Below are positions 28,129 through 36,372 of a DNA stretch of 64,000 nucleotides, piece after piece (within the stretch, counting starts at the first letter, position 1; the number at the start of each line of letters is the position of its first letter). Origin of the DNA: Pseudomonas canadensis (GTDB lineage Bacteria > Pseudomonadota > Gammaproteobacteria > Pseudomonadales > Pseudomonadaceae); assembly GCF_000503215.1 (NCBI RefSeq), contig NZ_AYTD01000013.1, positions 424,009-488,008 of the forward strand, given 5' to 3'. The notes under the pieces were generated by a model that was not told the origin of the DNA, ran no database searches, and saw only the letters and a program-made list of their open reading frames with translations. A program made the translations under genes and the position numbers.

Positions 28129-28868
28129 GGGATCGCCGCCTCGAACTGGCTGCCGCTGGTGTCGCGCAGGGTCAGGCGTGTGGGCCCGGCGCCTTCGACG
28201 TCGAAGGCCAGGTTGGGGTTTTCACTGACCGCAGGGAACAGCTCCAGCCGCGCCAACAGCTGATTATTCACACCGTGCAGTTCGGCCTGGTTGATGAAGA
28301 ACTCGGGAATGCCGCTGACCATGCCGTTATCCATCGGATGCGCGACTTGCAGCTTCAGGCGGCTGAACGCGGCACGCGGGTAACGCCCGCCGAGCACTTC
28401 GCCGAGGTGGTCTTCCCAACCGGGCTGGGTGCGCACCACGCTGGGCGCCGTGCAACCACCGCCGGCGGCATCGATCAGGGTCGAGCCGACATGCCAAATG
28501 CCATCCTTGGTCAATACCGCCGCGCGCAAGGGCGTGGCCTGTTCGATGCGAATCCGGATCGACAACCACGGCAGCACGCGCTCCAGCGGCTGGAAGTCGA
28601 CGATCTGCGGCAACGGATTCAACTCGGCCCAGGCGAGGATTTTCACCACCTCCCCCTCGAACGCACGGGCGTCGATTTCCAACGGCACCTGGCGTGCATC
28701 CTCAGCGAACGGTGGCGCCAAGAGTTTCACCCGCTCGTCGAACAAAAACGGCGCGTTGTCGAGAAAACGCTGGTGATAGTAGGCCCACATCACCGAGGGC
28801 ACCGGGTCGACAGGCGCGCCCCAGGCCAGCATTGGCAAACAGAATACCCACCACCCGCGCAGGCGCAT
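28125..28868 (-). CDS. Quinoprotein dehydrogenase-associated SoxYZ-like carrier
   Basis: The 247-residue protein has a signal peptide (residues 1-17, ending AWG). Its N-terminal half resembles SoxY, with a cysteine in AAGGGCTAPS at the place of the SoxY carrier cysteine, and its C-terminal half resembles SoxZ (HPMDNG). Proteins of this family sit beside PQQ alcohol dehydrogenases; a cargo has not been shown. It is 3 nt downstream of the cytochrome c550 gene and overlaps the metallohydrolase gene. Confidence 0.85.
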   Translation of the reverse strand: MRLRGWWVFCLPMLAWGAPVDPVPSVMWAYYHQRFLDNAPFLFDERVKLLAPPFAEDARQVPLEIDARAFEGEVVKILAWAELNPLPQIVDFQPLERVLPWLSIRIRIEQATPLRAAVLTKDGIWHVGSTLIDAAGGGCTAPSVVRTQPGWEDHLGEVLGGRYPRAAFSRLKLQVAHPMDNGMVSGIPEFFINQAELHGVNNQLLARLELFPAVSENPNLAFDVEGAGPTRLTLRDTSGSQFEAAIP

Positions 28869-28871
28869 GGC

Positions 28872-29333
28872 TTACTCCTCGACGTGCACGCTGTCGAGGT
28901 AGGTACGCACCGCCCACAGGGCTTCCTGGCTCAAATAATCCGCCATTTTCGGCATGTATACCCGGCCATCGCGCACCGCGCCATGGCGCACACGCTCCAC
29001 GAACCACTCATCCCCGGCGTCACCGGCATCGAGCATGCGCAGGTCGGGGGCGATGCCACCGGACTTGGCTTCCAGGCCATGGCACGCCGCGCAGTTCTGG
29101 TTGTACGCCGAGGCCCCCACTTCGACGGCCTTGTCGTGTTCGGCAGTGGTGCGATACGGGTTGGTGGCGGCCCAGCCATCGGCGTCCAACGGCACACCGG
29201 CCTCCTTGATCGGGGTAAGGCCTTTGGTTTCCACGGCGGTGGGCGTCACGTTGCCGTGCGCCCAAACTGAACCGGCACTGAGCGCGCCGGCAATCAGGCA
29301 GGCGGTGATCAAGGCGTTGCGTTTTGTTGTCAT
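28872..29333 (-). CDS. exaB: Cytochrome c550, electron acceptor of the ethanol dehydrogenase
   Basis: The 153-residue periplasmic c-type cytochrome has a signal peptide ending SVWA and one haem site CAACH (about residue 80), with an axial methionine probably in VYMPKM. It accepts electrons from PQQ in ExaA and passes them to the respiratory chain. ATG 29333 was preferred because GAGGG lies about 9 nt upstream; nine extra in-frame codons would precede the signal peptide. It heads the minus-strand operon and is divergent from exaA. Also called pedF. Confidence 0.92.
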   Translation of the reverse strand: MTTKRNALITACLIAGALSAGSVWAHGNVTPTAVETKGLTPIKEAGVPLDADGWAATNPYRTTAEHDKAVEVGASAYNQNCAACHGLEAKSGGIAPDLRMLDAGDAGDEWFVERVRHGAVRDGRVYMPKMADYLSQEALWAVRTYLDSVHVEE

Positions 29334-29488
29334 TGTTTTTTCCCTCAGGATTGCACGCAAAACCTCTTCGCGGAGGCTATGGCAACCATCTTAGGAAGCC
29401 CCCGCCGGCGCCCGTATGCTGCTTTGGTGGGCGGGCTCTCATCCGTTGGTAGCAGGCCTTGTGGGGCACTGCTAAATCAGAGGCGGTT

Positions 29489-29521
29489 CGGGAAATTGTC
29501 CCGGCAACACCGGGACTTTTT
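29489..29521 (+). terminator. Intrinsic terminator in the exaA leader (candidate attenuator)
   Basis: GTCCCGG-CAACA-CCGGGAC (29498-29516) is a perfect 7-bp GC stem followed by five T (29517-29521), 66 nt upstream of the exaA ATG. An overlapping alternative hairpin CGGGA-AATTG-TCCCG (29489-29503) would sequester the left arm. The nearest upstream gene is divergent, so no plus-strand gene needs a terminator here. Confidence 0.6.
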
Positions 29522-29587
29522 CCGTATTCGTCAACGCAGCCAGGCAGCAACCTGTGCAGGCCAAAACCTCCACTGGGAACTGCAACC

Positions 29588-31486
29588 ATGACAATAAGAT
29601 CGCTACCCGCCCGCTCACCTATAAGCCTTGCCGTGCAAGCCTTTGTGCTGGTGGGCAGCCTGTCCCTCAGTGCTGCGAGCTTTGCAGCCGCCGAACCTGC
29701 CGTCGCCAAGCAAACCCGTAATGTCACCTGGGAAGACATCGCCAACGATCACCTGACCACCAAGGACGTGCTGCAATACGGCATGGGCACCAATGCCCAA
29801 CGCTGGAGCCCCCTGGCGCAGGTCAACGACAAGAACGTGTTCAAGCTCACACCGGCCTGGTCCTACTCGTTCGGCGACGAGAAGCAGCGCGGTCAGGAAT
29901 CCCAGGCCATCGTCAGTGACGGCGTGGTTTACGTCACCGGCTCCTATTCCCGCGTGTTCGCCCTCGATGCGAAGACCGGCAAACGCCTGTGGACCTACAA
30001 CCACCGCCTGCCCGACAACATTCGCCCGTGCTGCGACGTGGTCAACCGCGGCGCCGCGATCTTCGGCGACAAGATCTACTTTGGCACCCTGGACGCGCGC
30101 CTGATCGCCCTCGACAAGAACACCGGCAAAGTGGTGTGGAACAAAAAATTCGGTGATCACGCCGCCGGCTACACCATGACCGGTGCCCCGGTGCTGATCA
30201 AAGACAAGGTCAGTGGCAAGGTGCTGCTGATCCACGGTAGCTCCGGCGATGAATTCGGCGTGGTCGGCCAGCTGTATGCGCGCGACCCCGACACCGGTGA
30301 AGAAGTCTGGATGCGTCCGTTCGTGGAAGGCCACATGGGCCGCTTGAACGGCAAGGACAGCACTCCGACCGGCGACGTGAAGGCGCCGTCGTGGCCGGAT
30401 GACCCGACCACCGAAACCGGCAAGGTCGAGGCCTGGAGCCACGGCGGTGGTGCCCCTTGGCAGAGCGCGAGCTTCGATGCCGAGACCAACACCATCATCG
30501 TCGGTGCCGGCAACCCCGGCCCGTGGAACACCTGGGCGCGCACCTCCAAGGACGGCAACCCCCACGACTTCGACAGCCTCTACACCTCGGGCCAGGTCGG
30601 CGTCGACCCAAGCACCGGCGAAGTAAAGTGGTTCTACCAGCACACGCCGAACGATGCCTGGGACTTCTCCGGTAACAACGAACTGGTGCTGTTCGACTAC
30701 AAGGACAAGGACGGCAAAGTGGTCAAGGCCACCGGCCATGCCGACCGTAACGGCTTCTTCTATGTGGTGGACCGCAACAACGGCAAGCTGCAGAACGCCT
30801 TCCCGTTCGTCGACAACATCACCTGGGCCAGCCACATCGACCTGAAGACCGGCCGCCCCGTGGAAAACGAAGGCCAGCGTCCGGCCAAGCCGTTACCGGG
30901 TGAAACCAAGGGCAAGCCGGTGGAAGTCTCGCCGCCGTTCCTGGGTGGCAAGAACTGGAACCCCATGGCCTACAGCCAGGACACCGGCCTGTTCTATATC
31001 CCTGGCAACCAGTGGAAAGAGGAATACTGGACCGAAGAGGTCAACTACAAGAAGGGCTCGGCGTACCTGGGCATGGGTTTCCGCATCAAGCGCATGTATG
31101 ACGACCACGTCGGCACCTTGCGGGCGATGAACCCGACCACCGGCAAGGTGGTGTGGGAGCACAAGGAACACCTGCCCTTGTGGGCCGGCGTGCTGGCGAC
31201 CAAGGGCAACCTGGTGTTCACCGGCACCGGCGATGGTTTCTTCAAGGCCTTCGATGCGAAAACCGGCAAGGAGCTGTGGAAGTTCCAGACCGGCAGCGGC
31301 ATCGTCTCGCCGCCGATCACTTGGGAACAGGATGGCGAGCAGTACATCGGCGTCACCGTCGGCTACGGCGGTGCGGTGCCGCTGTGGGGCGGCGACATGG
31401 CCGAGCTGACCAAGCCGGTGGCACAGGGTGGGTCGTTCTGGGTGTTCAAGATTCCGAGTTGGGATCAGAAAACCGCTCAGAAGTAA
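29588..31486 (+). CDS. exaA: PQQ-dependent ethanol dehydrogenase, calcium type
   Basis: The 632-residue periplasmic quinoprotein has a signal peptide (to about residue 35) and an eight-bladed W-motif propeller. It carries the vicinal cysteine pair C148-C149 that caps PQQ. Metal ligands are E222 (SGDEFG) and N309 (GAGNPGPWN); the catalytic Asp is D359 in AWDFSG. Residue 361 is serine; lanthanide enzymes of the XoxF/PedH type have a second Asp there, so this should be the Ca-dependent (ExaA/PedE) form. The ATG at 29588 was chosen because the signal peptide starts there. No second, lanthanide-type paralogue is in the window. Confidence 0.95.
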   Translation: MTIRSLPARSPISLAVQAFVLVGSLSLSAASFAAAEPAVAKQTRNVTWEDIANDHLTTKDVLQYGMGTNAQRWSPLAQVNDKNVFKLTPAWSYSFGDEKQRGQESQAIVSDGVVYVTGSYSRVFALDAKTGKRLWTYNHRLPDNIRPCCDVVNRGAAIFGDKIYFGTLDARLIALDKNTGKVVWNKKFGDHAAGYTMTGAPVLIKDKVSGKVLLIHGSSGDEFGVVGQLYARDPDTGEEVWMRPFVEGHMGRLNGKDSTPTGDVKAPSWPDDPTTETGKVEAWSHGGGAPWQSASFDAETNTIIVGAGNPGPWNTWARTSKDGNPHDFDSLYTSGQVGVDPSTGEVKWFYQHTPNDAWDFSGNNELVLFDYKDKDGKVVKATGHADRNGFFYVVDRNNGKLQNAFPFVDNITWASHIDLKTGRPVENEGQRPAKPLPGETKGKPVEVSPPFLGGKNWNPMAYSQDTGLFYIPGNQWKEEYWTEEVNYKKGSAYLGMGFRIKRMYDDHVGTLRAMNPTTGKVVWEHKEHLPLWAGVLATKGNLVFTGTGDGFFKAFDAKTGKELWKFQTGSGIVSPPITWEQDGEQYIGVTVGYGGAVPLWGGDMAELTKPVAQGGSFWVFKIPSWDQKTAQK

Positions 31487-31514
31487 CCCCCACTGAGTAT
31501 GCCGGGGTCACCCT

Positions 31515-31547
31515 TTGTGGTGAGCGGGCTTGCCCCGCTCACCACAA
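31515..31547. terminator. Perfect 14-bp hairpin downstream of exaA
   Basis: TTGTGGTGAGCGGG-CTTGC-CCCGCTCACCACAA forms a perfect stem. There is no T-run after it, so it may stabilise or partly terminate the exaA transcript before the pentapeptide gene. A second copy of the right arm follows directly (31549-31564). Confidence 0.6.
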
Positions 31548-31584
31548 CAAGCCCGCTCACCACAGGATCCCCAGAGGTCTCGCG

Positions 31585-32232
31585 ATGAAATATCTGCCCT
31601 TATTAGTCCTGCTATCCCTCCCCCTGGCCCACGCCGATGACGGCGACGACGCCCCCCTGGTCATCAACGGCTGTACCATTGCCGAGCACAGCCAATGCCC
31701 CGGCACCAACCTCAAGGGCGCCAACCTGCGCAACCAGAACCTGAGCGGCATGAACCTGGCCGGTGCCGACCTGCGCGGTGCGGATCTGCGCCACGCCAAC
31801 CTTGACCTGGCCAACCTGGAAAAGGCCCAGCTGCAAGGCGCCAACCTGACCCGCGCCAGCCTGCAACAAGCCAACCTGCGCCTGGCCGACTTTACCGGCG
31901 CCACGCTGATGGCCGTGCAAGGCTGGGGGATGTTTGCCCAGGGCGCGCAATTTGAAAACGCCAACCTGAGCGCCGCCTACCTGCAGTTTGCACGGCTGTC
32001 GGGGGCAAAAATGCACAAGGCCAACCTGCGTGCGGCCGACCTGGAAATGACTTGGCTGAGCAAGGCTGACCTGCAAGGCGCAGACCTCAGCGACGCCAAC
32101 CTGCAAGAAGCCAAGTTTGGTGAAAGCAACCTGGAAAAAGCCACCCTCAGCGGCAGCCGCCAGCATTATGCGAACTTTCAGGACGCGAATATGGAAGGCT
32201 GCAAGGACTGCCCCACCACTTGGGACCGCTAG
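31585..32232 (+). CDS. Pentapeptide-repeat protein of the ethanol oxidation locus
   Basis: The 215-residue exported protein has a signal peptide (about residues 1-18, ending AHA) and about 30 tandem A(N/D)Lxx-type pentapeptides, expected to form a right-handed quadrilateral helix. Cysteines near each end (TIAEHSQC and CKDCPTT) could form disulfides. A similar gene lies beside exaA in P. aeruginosa and P. putida. Its role is unknown. ATG 31585 has CAGAGG 7 nt upstream. Confidence 0.88.
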   Translation: MKYLPLLVLLSLPLAHADDGDDAPLVINGCTIAEHSQCPGTNLKGANLRNQNLSGMNLAGADLRGADLRHANLDLANLEKAQLQGANLTRASLQQANLRLADFTGATLMAVQGWGMFAQGAQFENANLSAAYLQFARLSGAKMHKANLRAADLEMTWLSKADLQGADLSDANLQEAKFGESNLEKATLSGSRQHYANFQDANMEGCKDCPTTWDR

Positions 32233-32242
32233 ACATACCTCA

Positions 32243-32301
32243 GGCTTGCCGGCATTTACATCGCCATTGAGGACGCCATCGCCGGCAAGCCGGCTCCTAC
32301 A
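32243..32301. repeat. REP doublet between convergent genes
   Basis: A short left arm (GGCTTGCCGGC) and an intact right arm (GCCGGCAAGCCGGCTCCTAC) lie between the pentapeptide gene and exaE, in terminator position for both. Confidence 0.72.
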
Positions 32302-32314
32302 GTGAAGATTCGCG

Positions 32315-32941
32315 TTAACCCGCCACCCGCACCACGCCCATGTCGATGCCCAGGTGCACCAGTTCGGCATGGGAACTCACCTGCAACTTGCTTTTGAGCA
32401 AGGTCAGGTGGTTGGACACGGTCTTGCTGCTGATACTCAGCTGGGCCGCAATCGAACGAGCTGGGGTGCCCTTGGCGAGCATCAGGAAAATCTCCAACTC
32501 GCGTTGGGTCATGCTTTGGAGGCGGCGATCGGTGGGGTGGTACGCCAGCTGGGTGGCCAGGTCCTGTTCGATATAGGTGTGGCCGTCAAGGATGCGCTCA
32601 ACCGCTTCAAGCATCACCGCAGGCGAAGCGCGCTTGGTGAGATATCCCGAAGCCCCCGCGTCCAAAGCCTGGCGCACCAGGGGCAGCTCGGCATGCTGGC
32701 TGAAAAACAGCACGCGCAATTGCGGCAGGCGCTGACGCAGGCGCCGGGTGGTTTCCAGGCCACTGATACCTGGCAGACCAAAGCCGATGATCACCAGGTT
32801 AGGCACCGCCTCATGCACCCGCGCCAGGGCCTCTTCGCCACTGGCCGCTTCACGCACCTCCATACCCGTCAGGCCGCTGCGCAACAGGCCGGCATAGCCC
32901 AGGCGGACCACGGCGTGATCGTCGACCAACAGGATGTTCAT
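32315..32941 (-). CDS. exaE: LuxR/NarL-type regulator, ExaE-like, with degenerate receiver
   Basis: The 208-residue protein has a CheY-like receiver (residues 1-120) and a C-terminal LuxR helix-turn-helix (about 140-205, TPARSIAAQLSISSKTVSNHL). The acidic pair D7-D8 and the lysine of GYLTK are kept, but the phospho-acceptor aspartate is replaced: the strand reads NLVIIGFGLPG, with G53 (codon GGC) where family members have Asp. It may act without phosphorylation. No sensor kinase of the ExaD type is adjacent, although exaD neighbours exaE in P. aeruginosa. A CTACTT box lies 61-75 bp upstream. Confidence 0.82.
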   Translation of the reverse strand: MNILLVDDHAVVRLGYAGLLRSGLTGMEVREAASGEEALARVHEAVPNLVIIGFGLPGISGLETTRRLRQRLPQLRVLFFSQHAELPLVRQALDAGASGYLTKRASPAVMLEAVERILDGHTYIEQDLATQLAYHPTDRRLQSMTQRELEIFLMLAKGTPARSIAAQLSISSKTVSNHLTLLKSKLQVSSHAELVHLGIDMGVVRVAG

Positions 32942-33001
32942 AGCGCCTCCAATGGCAGTGCGTGCTGTGCATGCTAGAACCCAATGGCCTGCGCCGACCT
33001 A

Positions 33002-33016
33002 CTACTTTGGTACTGG
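33002..33016. promoter_or_regulatory. CTACTT-type box between exaE and the CXXCW-type gene
   Basis: CTACTTTGGTACTGG is an imperfect dyad that differs at one base from CTACTTGGGTACTGG upstream of nosP (37515). It lies 61-75 bp upstream of exaE and 79-93 bp upstream of the gene at 33095, so it could control both directions. Confidence 0.55.
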
Positions 33017-33094
33017 TTTTCCTGTCTATCGTCGCATTCCCAAGGCAGCGGGACTCGCGTGTAATGGGCGCATAACGATAAGGATTGACCCGCC

Positions 33095-33634
33095 ATGCTG
33101 CCCGTTCGACTGCCCCTTGCGGCACTGTTGTGCCTGTTCATCAGCCACGTACAGGCCGACACCCCATTGTTTTCCGCCGAAGGCTACCGCACCAGCCTGT
33201 ACCGAAGCCCTACGCCCGATGATCTGCCCGGCGCAACCATCGTCGACACCCCAGCCCTGCAAACCCTGCTCAACCAGACGCCCGCACCGGTACTCATCGA
33301 TGTGTACCGCCGCCAATGGCTGCAAGGCCGCTTCATCGAAGACCAGCCCCACGCCAACCTGCCCGGCAGCCACTGGCTGGCCAATACCGGCGACGGCGAC
33401 CTCACGCCGGAATGGCAGGGCTACTTCGTGCGGCATCTGTACAAGTTCACCGACGGCCAGCTGGCACGCCCGCTGGTGTTCTACTGCCGCTCCGATTGCT
33501 GGCTGAGTTGGAACGCGGTAAAACGAGCCGCCAGCCTGGGCTATACCTCTGTGTATTGGTATCGCGATGGCTTGGATGCATGGGAAGCGGCAAAACTGCC
33601 AGTGATGGCTGCGACACCCGAACCCTTTGAATAA
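33095..33634 (+). CDS. PQQ-dependent catabolism-associated CXXCW-type (rhodanese-like) protein
   Basis: The 179-residue exported protein has a signal peptide (about residues 1-21, ending VQA) and a rhodanese-like fold whose active loop reads CRSDCW. This is the cysteine pair plus tryptophan that defines a family found only near PQQ alcohol dehydrogenases. The spacing here is C-x3-C-W. The function is not established; periplasmic sulfur or redox chemistry alongside the SoxYZ-like carrier is plausible. AAGGA lies 10 nt before the ATG. agmR follows after 27 nt. Confidence 0.83.
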   Translation: MLPVRLPLAALLCLFISHVQADTPLFSAEGYRTSLYRSPTPDDLPGATIVDTPALQTLLNQTPAPVLIDVYRRQWLQGRFIEDQPHANLPGSHWLANTGDGDLTPEWQGYFVRHLYKFTDGQLARPLVFYCRSDCWLSWNAVKRAASLGYTSVYWYRDGLDAWEAAKLPVMAATPEPFE

Positions 33635-33661
33635 AAAACCACAACAAGAAGGTGAACGGCC

Positions 33662-34327
33662 ATGTACAAAATTCTGATTGCCGACGATCACCCGCTGTTT
33701 CGCGAGGCGATTCATAACGTCATCAGCGACGGTTTCCCTGGCAGCGACGTGATGGAAACCGCCGACCTGGACAGCGCCCTCGCCCTGACCCAGGAACACG
33801 ACGACCTCGACCTGATCCTGCTGGACTTGAACATGCCCGGCATGCACGGCCTCAACGGGTTGATCAACCTGCGCAACGAGTCACCGACCATTCCGGTGGT
33901 GATCGTCTCGGCCGAGCAGGACAAGCAAATCGTGCTGCAAGCCATCACCTACGGCGCCGTGGGTTTCATCACCAAGTCATCACCGCGCCTGCAAATGACC
34001 GAGGCAATCCAGCAGATTCTCAACGGCAACGTGTACTTGCCGCCCGACATCATCCGCACCCAGAAAAACACCGGGCAACGGCGCATGCACGATAGCCCGG
34101 GGTTTGCCCCGGAGCTGCTGCAGGCCCTCACGCGAAAACAGTTGCTGGTGCTGGAACGCATGACCAAAGGCGAGTCGAACAAGCAGATCGCCTATACCCT
34201 GGAGATTGCCGAGACCACGGTGAAGGCCCATGTTTCGGCAATTTTGCGCAAGTTGAATGTGCATAATCGGGTACAGGCGATTTTGAGCGCGGGAGATATC
34301 GACTTCGGTTCGTACCTGCGCCGCTGA
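33662..34327 (+). CDS. agmR: NarL/LuxR-type response regulator AgmR (ErbR)
   Basis: The 221-residue response regulator has an intact receiver: D9-D10 in IADDHPLF, phospho-acceptor Asp in [10 protein letters not shown] and Lys in GFITKSS. The C-terminal LuxR domain reads [22 protein letters not shown]. Length and sequence fit AgmR/ErbR, the top regulator of ethanol oxidation in pseudomonads. It is downstream of the CXXCW-type gene and convergent with nahK. It is the best candidate reader of the CTACTT boxes. Confidence 0.9.
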   Translation: MYKILIADDHPLFREAIHNVISDGFPGSDVMETADLDSALALTQEHDDLDLILLDLNMPGMHGLNGLINLRNESPTIPVVIVSAEQDKQIVLQAITYGAVGFITKSSPRLQMTEAIQQILNGNVYLPPDIIRTQKNTGQRRMHDSPGFAPELLQALTRKQLLVLERMTKGESNKQIAYTLEIAETTVKAHVSAILRKLNVHNRVQAILSAGDIDFGSYLRR

Positions 34328-34340
34328 CTTTATTGCCCCG

Positions 34341-34425
34341 TGTAGGAGCCGGCTTGCCGGCGATGAGGCCTTTAAGCCTGGCATCGCCTTCGAGGACGCC
34401 ATCGCCGGCAAACCGTCTCCTACAG
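34341..34425. repeat. REP doublet between agmR and nahK
   Basis: Arms TGTAGGAGCCGGCTTGCCGG and GCCGGCAAACCGTCTCCTAC lie between convergent genes. The last codons and stop of nahK fall inside the right arm. Confidence 0.8.
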
Positions 34426-36372
34426 TTGGGCGTGTTGGCCGAGCAAATGGCTCATGGCGGTTTTCAACTTCATCGGCCTTACCGGCTTATGCATCAACGT
34501 ATGCCCCAGCTCGCGGATCTGCAGCTTCAACTCGTTGCTGTAGTTGGCCGTGATCATCAACGCCGGCACCGCACGGCCTCGTCGAGCGTTGATCCGCGCC
34601 ACTGCGTCCACGCCGTTCTGGTCGTCGTCGAGGTGATAATCGGCAATCAACAGGTCTGCCTCTGCATGGTAGTTGTCCACCTGCCGGGCCAGGTCCTGTT
34701 CCGACAGCGCGGTGATCACCCGGCAACCCCAGCCTTCGAGCAAGGTGCGCATGCCGGCGCAGATCGCCGCGTCGTTATCCAGCACCCACACCCGCGCGCC
34801 TTGCAGGCGTTCGAGCATCGGCTCGCTCATGCACGGGGCCGGCAATGACTTGGGTGCAGTGGCGCTCAACGGCACCTCGACCGAAAACATCGAGCCCTTG
34901 CCTGGCCAGGATTTGACGCTGATACGGTGGCCGAGGATGCCGGCGATCTTTTCCACGATGGCCAGGCCCAGGCCCAACCCGCGATCCTGGTCACGGCGCT
35001 GCACATCGCCGCGCTTGAACTCCTGGAAAATTTCCTCCAGTCGGTCTTCGGTAATGCCCATGCCGCTGTCCCACACCTGGATCAACAGGCGCTGATGCTG
35101 GCGCCTGCACCCCAACACCACGCGACCGTTATAGGTGTAGCGAAGGGCATTGCTCAGCAGATTGCGCAGGATCCGCGCCAGCAACTGGATATCGCTGCGC
35201 ACCAGCGCCGAACACCCGACAAAGTGCAGTTCGAGCCCTTCGGCACGGGCCAGTTCGGTGTACTCGGCAGCCAGGTTTTCCAGCAGTTCACTCAGGGCAA
35301 ACGGCGCGATATCCGCCTTGATCACCCCAGCATCCAGCTTGGAAATATCGACCAACGTACCCAGCAGGTTTTCCACGTCTTCCAGAGAGTTGCTCACATT
35401 GCGCACCAGGGTTTCGCTGGGGCGCTCCAGCAAGGCACTGGTGAACAACCGCGCCGCGTTCAGTGGTTGCAGCAGGTCATGGCTGACGGCGGCAAGGAAT
35501 TTGGTCTTGGACAGGTTGGCCTGCTCGGCCTCCAGCTTGGCTTCGCGCAGCCTTGTTTCCATGCGGCGGCGTTCGTCGATTTCCTTCAATAACTGGTCAT
35601 TAAGCGAGGTGAGTTCCGACGTGCGCTGCGCCACGCGCTGCTCCAGGTGCTGATAGGCCTGGTGCAAGGCCTCGGCGGTGCGGCGGCGTTCGGTGATGTC
35701 GCGGATCAACACGAAGATCCCCACCACCTCGCCACTGGCCAACAGGTTCGGCACATAGGAGCGCAGCATGTAGCGCTCCTGGTTGTTGATGTTGGTTTCG
35801 GCAAATTCGAAGGTCACGCTCTCCCCCGCCAACGCGCGGGCGACGTAGGCGTCCAGGCGCTGGCAATGTTGCTCACTGTGCACTTCGCGCAGGCTCTGGC
35901 CGAGCATCATGCCGCGCGGCCAGCAGTACCATTCCTCATAGACTTTATTGGTGAATTCGTAGACCAGATCAGCATTCAAGTAGCCGATCAGCGCCGGCAC
36001 GTTGTCGGTGATCAGGCGGATCCAGCGTTCGCTTTCCTGGGCCTTCTGCGCGGCGGCCTGCTCGCCGCGCAGGGTTTCGGCGCGTAGCCGGGCATTGATC
36101 AGCAGGTGGTTGCTGGCCTTGAGTTCGGCCATTGCCTGGTTCAGCGCGTCGGTGCGCTCGCGCACTTGCTCGGCCAGCACCACCGAATGCTGGAAGGTGG
36201 TGTAGGGGTTGTTGCCCTGGGTCATGCCGGACTCGATGCGCTCGATCAGCGCCGCGTTGATCCGCGCCAGCTTGTGGTTGTCCTCTTGCAGCCGGGCCAG
36301 TTGAGCGGAAAGGTCAGCGCCGGCCTCGGGCAATGGCGACCCCGGTGAAGGTCTGGTTGATGTGCATGCCAT
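34420..36372 (-). CDS. nahK: Hybrid histidine kinase NahK (ErcS')
   Basis: The 650-residue cytoplasmic kinase has an N-terminal coiled region, a PAS domain (about residues 115-235, IRLITDNVPALIGYLNADLVYEFTN), a second coiled coil, HisKA (VSHDLLQPLNAARL), HATPase (NLLSNALRYT, GLGLGLAI) and a C-terminal receiver with the acceptor Asp in IADYHLDDD. In P. aeruginosa NahK is the kinase partner of the NO sensor NosP and feeds HptB. The ATG at 36372 is supported by GGAG 9 nt upstream, although it makes the gene overlap nosP by 59 nt. Confidence 0.9.
   Translation of the reverse strand: MACTSTRPSPGSPLPEAGADLSAQLARLQEDNHKLARINAALIERIESGMTQGNNPYTTFQHSVVLAEQVRERTDALNQAMAELKASNHLLINARLRAETLRGEQAAAQKAQESERWIRLITDNVPALIGYLNADLVYEFTNKVYEEWYCWPRGMMLGQSLREVHSEQHCQRLDAYVARALAGESVTFEFAETNINNQERYMLRSYVPNLLASGEVVGIFVLIRDITERRRTAEALHQAYQHLEQRVAQRTSELTSLNDQLLKEIDERRRMETRLREAKLEAEQANLSKTKFLAAVSHDLLQPLNAARLFTSALLERPSETLVRNVSNSLEDVENLLGTLVDISKLDAGVIKADIAPFALSELLENLAAEYTELARAEGLELHFVGCSALVRSDIQLLARILRNLLSNALRYTYNGRVVLGCRRQHQRLLIQVWDSGMGITEDRLEEIFQEFKRGDVQRRDQDRGLGLGLAIVEKIAGILGHRISVKSWPGKGSMFSVEVPLSATAPKSLPAPCMSEPMLERLQGARVWVLDNDAAICAGMRTLLEGWGCRVITALSEQDLARQVDNYHAEADLLIADYHLDDDQNGVDAVARINARRGRAVPALMITANYSNELKLQIRELGHTLMHKPVRPMKLKTAMSHLLGQHAQL

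Noticed and set aside
29379-29591. 70-codon frame upstream of exaA that could be a leader peptide
   Set aside because: Its ribosome-binding site is only 2 nt from the ATG, and the sequence looks random. It would be relevant only if attenuation by translation were shown.
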